From CAYTRP01 sp964625145 (GTDB lineage: Bacteria > Sumerlaeota > Sumerlaeia > SLMS01 > JAHLLQ01): 16,666 nucleotides of DNA. A program made the translations under genes and the position numbers. The stretch covers positions 1 to 16,666 of the forward strand of contig CAZVAQ010000079.1 in NCBI GenBank assembly GCA_964625145.1, read 5' to 3'. This document shows, in pieces, positions 8,171 to 15,221 of the stretch. Position 1 is the first letter of the stretch. Each line of letters begins with the position of its first letter. The notes under the pieces are model-generated. The model did not search any database, was not told the origin of the DNA, and worked only from the letters and a program-made list of their open reading frames with translations.

Positions 8171-11100
8171 CTACCCCACAATCTCAAACCCGATCACCGT
8201 GATGTCGTCGGTCTGGGCGGCCCCTTGGGCAAAATTGCGGACGTCCTCCCGCAGCTCATGGATCGCGCCGCTGATACCCCGCATCCCTCCCCGCTGCAGG
8301 CTCTCCAGCACCCGTTCCAACCCGAACTCGTTGCCGGCCAGGTCGATCGTTTCCTCGATCCCGTCGGTCATCAGCGCCACCTGGTCCCCCACGGCCAGTT
8401 GCAACACGTTGTCCTCGTAGGACGACTCCGGCAGGATCCCGATGGCCGGTCCGATCTCGCCTTCGTGCACGCGCGTCTTGCCGCCAGAGGTCACCAACGG
8501 CGGCGGATGCCCCGCGCTCACATAGGTGAACGTACGCTCCTTCATGTCCACGATCCCATATACCACCGTGAAGAACTGCGAGATCTCGATGTTCATGGGG
8601 AACCGCCGGTTCAGCTCCGCCGCCACCTCCGACGGCAGCTTCAACTGCCCCGCCTTCGGTCCCTCCTGGTGCCGCAGGAACTCCGTCCCATCCGCACCGA
8701 GGCTGAACACGCGGCTCAGCGTCACCGAGAGGAAGGCGGCCTGGATGCCATGGCCCGACACGTCCAGCACATACACGGCCACACGCCGGTCATCCAGCCG
8801 GATGATGTTGAACATGTCGCCCGCCACCGCTTCGCACGAATCGAAGATCCAATCGAAGACCGCGCGCTCGAACCGTGGCTTCTCCGCCGGCAGGCGCGAC
8901 GTCTGGATGCGCGCCGCCACCTTCAGGTCTTCCTTGATGCGTTCGTGTGCCGCCGTGATCTCCTCCAGCTTCTCCCCCAGTTGCCGCTCCAGATCCACGA
9001 TGCGGCCGCCCACGTTCAGGTGCGCCAGCAACTCGCTCGCGTCGAAAGGCTTTGCGAGGAACGAATCCGCGCCGGCCTTCATCCCCTCCAGGAAATCCGA
9101 GCGGTCCGCCCGCGCCGTCAGCATGATCGTGAACAGGTAATCCCGACGCGCCAGCGACCGTGCGCGCCGCACCAATTCCAGTCCATCCATCTCCGGCATC
9201 ATCCAATCCGTCACGAGGAACGCGATGGACGGATCCTGCCGCAGGATGTCGAAGGCCTCGCGCCCGTTCGCCGCCAGCAAGACCTGGCAACCCCAGCGTT
9301 CCAGATAGCGCTGCAACAAATGCCGCGAAACCGGATCGTCCTCCGCAACCAACACCCGGCCGCGCCATGCGGAAGTGACCGGCACCTTGGACGCGGCGTC
9401 CTTCTCGGCCAGGTGCGTCGTGTCGCTGATCGGAGCGATCGCTTCCAACTGCGTCACCAGGCGCCGGAACTCGCCGTGGACATGTTCAAACTCCCGGTCC
9501 ACCACGACCGAGCTGGCGCGTCCCGCCACCCGCGCCGCTTCCCGTGCTGCGCTGGCCAGCGTCACCGACCCCAGGCACTCCGCGCTCCCCGCCAATGCCA
9601 ACAACGAGCTGCGCGCATCATCGAACCGCGCCTGGTCAATCGCCAGCGATGCCGCATCAATATCCCGCGAGCCCGTATCCAGGAACAACTGCACCAGCTC
9701 CTGCTCGAAGCCCGGATCGTCCGTCGCCAACGCCCGCACGGACGACAGCTCCGGGCTCACGTTGGTCGCCGGAGCCAGATCCTCCGTCGCCACGTGCTCC
9801 ACCGCCTCGGCGGGGACAAACTTTTCCAACGTCTCCAGCAACCGCTCCGCGCCAACCGGCTTGGCAAGGAATTCATCCATCCCCGCTTCCAGGCATCGCG
9901 CGCGGTCATCCCCCGTCGCCCGCGCCGTGTTTGCGATGATCGGCACACGCTTTCCACCGCTCTCCGCCGCGCGAATCCGCCGTGTCGCCTCCACGCCATC
10001 CATTCCCGGCAACTGCACATCCATCAGGATCGCCTGATACTCCACCTTCGCCGCCGCCTCGACCGCCTCCAGCCCCGTCTCCACGGTGTCGCAAACATAG
10101 CCCGCCTGCCCCAACACCCGCGCCAGCACCTTGGCGTTCACGGGATTGTCTTCCACGATCAACACCCGAATGTTTCCCGCCCATGGGGCTTTCAAACGAT
10201 GACGCCGCCGAATCCGCTGCGTCCGCAATGGCGCCGCGCAGCCGGTCTCGACATCCAAGACTGTCGCCACGGCGGAAAACAGACTCGTCGGCTTGATCGG
10301 CTTGGACAACAAGGCCGACACACCCCAATCCATCAGGAATCCCGCCGGTGGACGCCGCCCCGGAGAAGTGATGAGCACAATCCGGGTCCCGGCCAACTCC
10401 TCGTCGTTGCTGATCCGCCGCGCCATCTCACCCGCGAGCAACACGCCGGGCCGATCCTCCAGGAACGCCACCTCAATCGCCACCGCGCTACCCGCCCTCT
10501 CCTCCAGAATCCGCATCCCCGCTTCCTCGGTCGCGACGCGCTCCACCGCAAAGCCCCAACGTTCCAGCATTCCCGCCAGCGTCTGCGACATCAGGTCCGC
10601 GCCGCACACCACCAACGCGCGCCGTCCGGCAAACACCCGCCCTGCATCGGCCACATCATCGCTCCCCGCCGGTGCCTCGAACTGCAGGTCGAACGAGAAC
10701 CGCGAGCCTTCACCTGTCGTGCTCTCAACCTGGATGTAGCCACCCATCGCCTCGACCAATTGCTGCGAGATCGCCAGCCCCAACCCCGTGCCGCCGAATT
10801 GCCGCGTCGTGGAACTGTCCACTTGCGAGAAGGACTTGAACAACCGGTCGCGCCGGTCCTCCGGAATGCCGATGCCGCTGTCGATGATCTCGAACCGCAA
10901 CGTCGCGGGCCCCGGCCCCGAGCCCACGCGCGACAAGCGCAGCAGCACATGGCCCTCTGCCGTGAACTTCACCGCGTTCCCCGCAAGGTTCAGCAGCACC
11001 TGGCGCAGGCGCCCGGGATCGCCGTGAATGCGCGTGGGCACACCCTGCTCGATCTCCAGCAGCAGATCCAGGCCCTTCTGCTCCGTGCGCGTGCCCAGCA

Positions 11101-12364
11101 GATCCGCCACCTCCTCCAGGATCAGCCGCGGGTCGAACTCCACCGAATCCAGCTCCAGCGTCCGCGCCTCGACCTTGGAGAAGTCCAGGATGTCATTGAT
11201 GTTCGCCAGCAGCGATTCCGCGCTGCGCCGGATGATCTCCGCATATTCGCGCTGCTCGCCACTCAGTTCCATCTCCAGCAGCAGCCCCGCCATCCCGATG
11301 ATGCCGTTCATCGGCGTGCGAATCTCGTGGCTCATGTTCGCCAGGAACTCGCTCTTGGCGCGCGTGGCCGCCTGCGCCGAATCGCGAGCCTCCTCCAGGT
11401 CATGCGCTTGCCGCGCCAGCGACTCCGCCTGGTCCTGGATCCGGTCGCGCGCCGTCTCCACCGCCATCGTGTATTGCCGGCGCGTCTCCTGGCTTTGCCG
11501 GTGCTGGATCGCCCGCGCCACTTCGCTCGACACAAAGCTCATGAACCGCTCGTCCTCGGCCGTGTAGCGCGAATCCGGCGAGTAGCTCTGCACCGTCATC
11601 ACGCCGATGCTCTCCCCATGGGCCACCAACGGCACGCCCAGCCAGCTCACAGCGGGCTTGCCATAGGCATGGATCTCACCGCGCCGCACCAAGTCGTGGT
11701 ACAGCGACTCGTCAAGCCGCACGGCCCTTGCCTGGCGCCACACGTAATCCGTCAAGCTACCGGGCAGCGACACGGGCTCGCGTCCGTACACCACGTCGCT
11801 TTGATCGACGCGATACGCGAAGGAGTACGTCGCCTCCCCTTCCTCCCGCAGCGCGATGTAGAAGTTCGTCGTGTCGATGATGGTCGAGACGATCTGGTGA
11901 ATCCGCGGATACAGCGAGTCGAGATCCTCCGAGTCCGTCGCCGCCTCCGCGATCTGCAGCAGCGCACCCTGCAACATCATCATCCGCCGCTGCTCGGTCA
12001 CATCGCGCGCGATGGCCGTGTAAGTGATCCCCTCACCCAGCCGCACTTCGCTGATGTCCAGCTCCAGAGGCACGCGGCTGCCGTCCTTGCGGATGCCGAC
12101 CGTGTCGTGCGCCAGCTCGCGCCCGTGCTCGTGCGCGGTCGGGAACGCATGAAGTGTCTCATTCCCCTCCGCATCGTGGAATGCCTCGGGGATGAACTCT
12201 GTCACGCACCGCCCGAGCGCATCCTCCCGGTTGGCGCGAAAGATCGATTCGGCAGCGCGATTGAAGAACATGATGCGCCCCTGCCCATCAAAGACGAGCA
12301 CGCCATCAGCCGCCGATTCCAGGATCGTCTGGATATGAGCAGGGTCTAGACGGTCAGTGGCCAT
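8171..12364 (-). CDS. Hybrid histidine kinase fused to multiple receivers, an HPt-like module and a SpoIIE/PP2C phosphatase
   Basis: A 1397-residue soluble protein without membrane helices. Domains in order: PAS (about 8-125); GAF (about 133-290); helical linker; HisKA with MSHEIRTPMNGIIG (His346); HATPase with NLAGNAVKFT (459-468), DSGIGIP (495-501) and GGTGLGLAIS (524-533); a degenerate receiver (about 581-705) lacking the acidic pair and an aligned phospho-Asp; receiver 2 (732-848) with VEDN, Asp782 and Lys835; an HPt-like helical module (about 878-975) whose phospho-His position is Leu922; receiver 3 (1003-1118) with AEDD, Asp1053 and Lys1105; coiled coil; SpoIIE/RsbU-type phosphatase (about 1145-1395) with metal-site residues in GD (1182-1183), DVSGHG (1201-1206), TDGIEE (1333-1338) and DDIT (1386-1389). 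The family inference is a phosphorelay controlling dephosphorylation of a Ser/Thr-phosphorylated partner such as an anti-sigma-factor antagonist; no such partner gene is in the window. First gene of the minus-strand block; no clear Shine-Dalgarno at the ATG. Confidence 0.95.
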   Translation of the reverse strand: MATDRLDPAHIQTILESAADGVLVFDGQGRIMFFNRAAESIFRANREDALGRCVTEFIPEAFHDAEGNETLHAFPTAHEHGRELAHDTVGIRKDGSRVPLELDISEVRLGEGITYTAIARDVTEQRRMMMLQGALLQIAEAATDSEDLDSLYPRIHQIVSTIIDTTNFYIALREEGEATYSFAYRVDQSDVVYGREPVSLPGSLTDYVWRQARAVRLDESLYHDLVRRGEIHAYGKPAVSWLGVPLVAHGESIGVMTVQSYSPDSRYTAEDERFMSFVSSEVARAIQHRQSQETRRQYTMAVETARDRIQDQAESLARQAHDLEEARDSAQAATRAKSEFLANMSHEIRTPMNGIIGMAGLLLEMELSGEQREYAEIIRRSAESLLANINDILDFSKVEARTLELDSVEFDPRLILEEVADLLGTRTEQKGLDLLLEIEQGVPTRIHGDPGRLRQVLLNLAGNAVKFTAEGHVLLRLSRVGSGPGPATLRFEIIDSGIGIPEDRRDRLFKSFSQVDSSTTRQFGGTGLGLAISQQLVEAMGGYIQVESTTGEGSRFSFDLQFEAPAGSDDVADAGRVFAGRRALVVCGADLMSQTLAGMLERWGFAVERVATEEAGMRILEERAGSAVAIEVAFLEDRPGVLLAGEMARRISNDEELAGTRIVLITSPGRRPPAGFLMDWGVSALLSKPIKPTSLFSAVATVLDVETGCAAPLRTQRIRRRHRLKAPWAGNIRVLIVEDNPVNAKVLARVLGQAGYVCDTVETGLEAVEAAAKVEYQAILMDVQLPGMDGVEATRRIRAAESGGKRVPIIANTARATGDDRARCLEAGMDEFLAKPVGAERLLETLEKFVPAEAVEHVATEDLAPATNVSPELSSVRALATDDPGFEQELVQLFLDTGSRDIDAASLAIDQARFDDARSSLLALAGSAECLGSVTLASAAREAARVAGRASSVVVDREFEHVHGEFRRLVTQLEAIAPISDTTHLAEKDAASKVPVTSAWRGRVLVAEDDPVSRHLLQRYLERWGCQVLLAANGREAFDILRQDPSIAFLVTDWMMPEMDGLELVRRARSLARRDYLFTIMLTARADRSDFLEGMKAGADSFLAKPFDASELLAHLNVGGRIVDLERQLGEKLEEITAAHERIKEDLKVAARIQTSRLPAEKPRFERAVFDWIFDSCEAVAGDMFNIIRLDDRRVAVYVLDVSGHGIQAAFLSVTLSRVFSLGADGTEFLRHQEGPKAGQLKLPSEVAAELNRRFPMNIEISQFFTVVYGIVDMKERTFTYVSAGHPPPLVTSGGKTRVHEGEIGPAIGILPESSYEDNVLQLAVGDQVALMTDGIEETIDLAGNEFGLERVLESLQRGGMRGISGAIHELREDVRNFAQGAAQTDDITVIGFEIVG

Positions 12365-12390
12365 GGGTCAGCATGCGCAGGGAAAATGAT

Positions 12391-12421
12391 GATGCCGCCA
12401 CCCCAAAGTAGCTGGGGCATC
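12391..12421. other. Small inverted repeat upstream of the hybrid kinase
   Basis: GATGCC (12391-12396) pairs with GGCATC (12416-12421), and an alternative inner pairing CCCCA (12401-12405) with TGGGG (12413-12417) is possible. It lies about 30-60 bp before the hybrid kinase start, so it could be a leader structure, or simply part of the repeat-rich spacer. Confidence 0.35.
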
Positions 12422-12487
12422 CTGCCAAAGCCGTTCAGTGGCCGGTGAAGCCAATGTCCGAACCGACGACATGGATGATCGCCGGAT

Positions 12488-12522
12488 AGTGCCAACTCCA
12501 GAGTGAATCCCAACGGGATTCA
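12488..12522. repeat. Copy B of the intergenic element, joined to an ATCCCAACGGGAT hairpin
   Basis: 12488-12505 reads AGTGCCAACTCCAGAGTG, the inverted near-identical counterpart of 8073-8091. It runs straight into the perfect hairpin TGAATCCC-AAC-GGGATTCA (12504-12522, 8-bp stem, 3-nt loop). The core ATCCCAACGGGAT recurs at 16398-16410. This sits in the 244-bp spacer 12365-12608, which shows no gene; the open frames there have no family resemblance. Confidence 0.7.
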
Positions 12523-12608
12523 ATTGAACGCCAATACTTCCGGAGAACAACTCATTGTACGACATTGGCATCTTGCCTCATGGAGTGCCTCCCACAACCA
12601 ACCCACCT

Positions 12609-13436
12609 TCAACGATTGCTCACCACCCGTTGCAACTTCTTCCACCGCGTTTCCTCCAACCCGCACGTCCCCAGCAGTTCCGGCCGTTCACCCAGCTTCC
12701 CGTGGCAATCCGACCCGCCGGTCTTCGCCAATCCGAAACGATCGGCGATCTCCTCCAACCGGTCGCTGTCCTCGCGCGAATGCGCGCTGTGCCATACTTC
12801 CACGCCATCCAACCCAATGCTGGCCAGGTGCGGAATCAGATCGAACTGGTTCCAGATCCCCGCGTGCGCGATCACCGCGATGCCGCCCGCGCCGTGGATC
12901 ATCTCGATGCATTCGCGCGGCTCCACCATCATCTTCGGAATATCCGCCGGTCCGCCGTTGGCCAGGAACCGGTCAAAGGCCTCCTGCAACGTCGCCACAT
13001 GGCCGGCCTCCAACAAGGCCTTTGCCACATGAGGCCGCCCCACGACGCCGCCGTCGGCATTCGAGACCAGTTCATCGATGTCAACCCGCGCCCCAAGCTC
13101 CGCCAGGCGCGCGCCGATCTGGTGTGCGCGGTCGATGCGCGCGGCCACGAATCGCCGGCAATGCGCCGCCAGGCGCTCCTCGCTGCCATCCACCCAATAG
13201 CCCAGGATGTTCACTTCCTTGCGGTCCTGGTAGCACGTCAGCTCCACACCCGGCACAATCTCCACTCCAAACTTCTCACCCGCAGCCTGCGCCTCCGCCA
13301 CGCCGTCCAGCGTGTCATGATCCGTCAGCGAGAGGACCTTCAACCCCGCCGCTGCGGCACGCTCCACCACACGCGTCGGCGCATCCACGCCATCGCTGGC
13401 GGTTGAGTGACAGTGCAAGTCCGCGAAATACCTCAT
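12609..13436 (-). CDS. PHP-domain phosphoesterase (RNase AM / nucleoside bisphosphate phosphatase-like)
   Basis: A 275-residue PHP protein. Metal-binding signatures in order: DLHCHSTASDG (6-16), LTDHDTLDG (37-45), PGVELTC (62-68), GRPHVAKAL (133-141), VIAHAG (188-193), EVWHSAH (213-219) and GGSDCHG (240-246). The length, the GRPH segment and the SDCHG end match the TrpH/YciV-type group that hydrolyses 5'-ends of short RNA or 3',5'-nucleoside bisphosphates. The position usually His before ILGY in relatives is Asn76 (EVNILGY), so one possible ligand may differ. ATG 13436 is chosen because the protein begins exactly at the first PHP strand and AAAGGA lies about 7 bp upstream; a frame extension to 13487 would add a non-homologous tail. 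It follows the small gene 13987-13484 by 47 bp on the same strand. Confidence 0.93.
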   Translation of the reverse strand: MRYFADLHCHSTASDGVDAPTRVVERAAAAGLKVLSLTDHDTLDGVAEAQAAGEKFGVEIVPGVELTCYQDRKEVNILGYWVDGSEERLAAHCRRFVAARIDRAHQIGARLAELGARVDIDELVSNADGGVVGRPHVAKALLEAGHVATLQEAFDRFLANGGPADIPKMMVEPRECIEMIHGAGGIAVIAHAGIWNQFDLIPHLASIGLDGVEVWHSAHSREDSDRLEEIADRFGLAKTGGSDCHGKLGERPELLGTCGLEETRWKKLQRVVSNR

Positions 13437-13483
13437 GTTTGATCCTTTGTCTGATTCGTCCGGCAAGACTCCCAAGCACCCGC

Positions 13484-13987
13484 TCACCCCGTCAACGCCC
13501 GCACCACCCGCTTATGGAAAGCACCCGCCACCAAAAACCCCGCGGCGACCTCCAACAAATCCCCATCGAGCAGACAAACCCGCAACACCCGCACCGGAAA
13601 ACCCGCAATCCGCGCCGTCTCCACGCGCTCCCGCTCCATCACGATGCGTGTTCCGTCACCATCAAACAGCACCGAATTGTCCGACCGGATGCCGAGCGTC
13701 CCGCGCAGCACTTCGCTCCCCCGGCGAAGCGACACCGTCAGGCGCTCGCGCACCTCCGGCTCACCGGCGGCCGGCCCCTCGCGCAGGCCATGCACCCGCT
13801 CCTGCAACTCACGCGCCGCCGCCTTCGGGCTCCACGAAACCTTCTCCTCCTCCCCCACCGGCGCGATGCGCTTGGGGAAGACACCCTCTGCCAGCAATGC
13901 CTCGCGGGCCGCCTCCTCGCTCTCCGCGCGCAGCACCCGCCGCAATACCATGCCCCGCTCGTCGATCGCTTCAAACCGGAACTTCAT
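13484..13987 (-). CDS. Unrecognised 167-residue protein with a GspF/PilC-like N-terminus
   Basis: I do not recognise this as a named family. The first ~45 residues (MKFRFEAIDERG..., then AESEEAAREALLAEGVFPKRIAPV) resemble the short cytoplasmic start of GspF/PilC type II secretion and type IV pilus membrane proteins: a beta-strand with A-x-D-x-x-G, then a helix rich in E/A and L-x-x-x-G-x-x-P. The membrane domains of GspF are absent and no transmembrane helix is seen. A charged linker (50-80) leads to a beta-rich C-terminus (LTVSLRRGSEVLRGTLGI..., VRVLRVCLLDGDLLEVAAG), possibly PH-like. ATG 13987 is chosen over the longer frame because GGAGAG lies about 5 bp upstream and the upstream extension would overlap pdxB on the other strand. 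It probably forms an operon with the PHP gene and is divergent from pdxB across 88 bp (13988-14075), where no clear promoter boxes were found. Confidence 0.72.
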   Translation of the reverse strand: MKFRFEAIDERGMVLRRVLRAESEEAAREALLAEGVFPKRIAPVGEEEKVSWSPKAAARELQERVHGLREGPAAGEPEVRERLTVSLRRGSEVLRGTLGIRSDNSVLFDGDGTRIVMERERVETARIAGFPVRVLRVCLLDGDLLEVAAGFLVAGAFHKRVVRALTG

Positions 13988-14075
13988 TGCTCTCTCCGCG
14001 CGGCAGACCGCACACCCCTTCTCGACGACGGCGCGAGCCGACGGCAACCCCCAAGACGCGGAAAGGCGCATTTCA

Positions 14076-15221
14076 ATGCTCTTTGTGGTCGATGAAAACA
14101 TCCCCGGAGCCCAGGAAGCCTTTGGCCGGTTGGCCACTGTCCGCACCGTCCCCGGCCGCTCCCTGCGCCGCGACGACCTGCGCGACGCCGACGCCCTCAT
14201 CGTCCGCTCCGTCACTCGCGTTGACCGCGCTCTGCTCGATGGCACCCCGGTCCGCTTTGTCGGCACCGCCACCGTCGGCGTCGACCATGTCGACCGCGCC
14301 TATCTGGCCGAAGCCGGAATCGGCTTTGCCAGCTCCGCGGGCTGCAACTCCCGCTCCGTGGTGGAGTACGTTATCACCGTCCTGCTCGAGATCGCCGTCG
14401 CCCACGACATCACCCTCGCCGGCAAGACGCTCGGCATCGTCGGCCACGGCAACATCGGAAGCCGCCTGGCCAAGGTCGCCCCGATTCTCGGCCTAAATGT
14501 TCTTGTGAATGATCCACCGCTGGAACGCGCCGGCCATCCCGGCCCCTTCATCACCCTAGAACATCTCCTCCAGCACAGTGACTTCGTCACTTTCCACGTC
14601 CCCAAAATCACCACCGGCCCCGACCGCACCATCGGCCTGATCGACAGCGCCCGCCTCGCCGCCATGAAGCCCACCGCCTGGCTGATCAACGGCTCCCGCG
14701 GCGACGTCGTCGTGGGCGATGACCTCAAGAGCGCCCTCGCCGCGCGGCGCATCGCCGGCGCCGTCCTGGACGTGTGGGAACGCGAACCCGCCATCGACCG
14801 CGAGTTGATGGACGCCGTGTTCCTCGCCACGCCGCACATCGCCGGGTACAGCATGGAAGGGAAGATGAACGGCACCACCATGATGCACGACGCGGCCGCC
14901 GCCCACTTCCAACTCGACGATCCGTGGCGACCCACCATGCCGCCCGTGCCGAACAGCAAGGTGCCCCTCGAAGCGACCAACCTGCAGCCCGCGCTCCTCG
15001 CCGCAGCCCGCGCTTCCTACCCCATTCGCAGCGACGACGCCCGCCTGCGCGAGGGCCGCAGCCTGCCGCCCGAACAGTGGAGGTTGCACTTTGACCGCCT
15101 TCGGAGGGAGTATCCCGTCCGTCGGGAGTTCGCCAACTACACCGTCGCCACTCCCGGCGCCGAAAGCCCGTTGGCCGAAATCCTGCACGGTCTCGGATTC
15201 CAAACCGAAAGGCGACCATGA
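14076..15221 (+). CDS. pdxB: Erythronate-4-phosphate dehydrogenase
   Basis: A 381-residue enzyme of the D-2-hydroxyacid dehydrogenase superfamily, close in length to E. coli PdxB (378). It oxidises 4-phosphoerythronate in the DXP-dependent route to pyridoxal 5'-phosphate, in the cytoplasm. PdxB-specific start MLFVVDENIPGAQEAF and VGTATVGVDHVDRAYL (62-77); NAD motif GIVGHGNIGSRLA (120-132); catalytic Arg208 (NGSRGD), Glu237 (VWEREP) and His254 (TPHIAGYS), at the same numbers as I recall for the E. coli enzyme. The HIAGYSMEGKMNGT segment (254-267) and the C-terminal ~90 residues correspond to the PdxB dimerisation domain, which separates it from SerA and other relatives. The start ATG has GGAAAGG about 9 bp upstream. 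Its TGA overlaps the ATG of the TlpA-like gene (ATGA), implying translational coupling. Other pyridoxine genes are not in the window. Confidence 0.95.
   Translation: MLFVVDENIPGAQEAFGRLATVRTVPGRSLRRDDLRDADALIVRSVTRVDRALLDGTPVRFVGTATVGVDHVDRAYLAEAGIGFASSAGCNSRSVVEYVITVLLEIAVAHDITLAGKTLGIVGHGNIGSRLAKVAPILGLNVLVNDPPLERAGHPGPFITLEHLLQHSDFVTFHVPKITTGPDRTIGLIDSARLAAMKPTAWLINGSRGDVVVGDDLKSALAARRIAGAVLDVWEREPAIDRELMDAVFLATPHIAGYSMEGKMNGTTMMHDAAAAHFQLDDPWRPTMPPVPNSKVPLEATNLQPALLAAARASYPIRSDDARLREGRSLPPEQWRLHFDRLRREYPVRREFANYTVATPGAESPLAEILHGLGFQTERRP

Noticed and set aside
8042..12349. Open plus-strand frame of about 1435 codons
   Set aside because: It is an antisense shadow of the hybrid kinase. The translation is Arg/His/Pro/Gln-rich with no domain, as expected opposite a high-GC gene, while the minus strand shows clear motifs.
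12609..13436. Histidinol phosphatase or DNA polymerase PHP domain
   Set aside because: The length, the GRPHVA motif and the GSDCHG end fit the TrpH/RNase AM group better, and no polymerase domain follows.
13437..13487. Longer N-terminus for the PHP protein
   Set aside because: The 17 extra residues have no similarity to the family, and ATG 13436 has a better ribosome binding site right at the first PHP strand.
12503..14095. Long plus-strand frame opposite the PHP and small genes
   Set aside because: Pro/Arg/Ser-rich shadow without motifs. The opposite strand holds a convincing PHP protein with a ribosome binding site.
13988..14272. Longer N-terminus of the small minus-strand protein (to 14272)
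   Set aside because: It would overlap the start of pdxB on the opposite strand and is Arg/Ser-rich shadow sequence; a good ribosome binding site marks ATG 13987.
14076..15221. SerA or another 2-hydroxyacid dehydrogenase instead of PdxB
   Set aside because: The start VVDENIP, the VGVDHVD segment, the HIAGYSMEGK motif and the C-terminal dimerisation region are PdxB features; there is no ACT domain.
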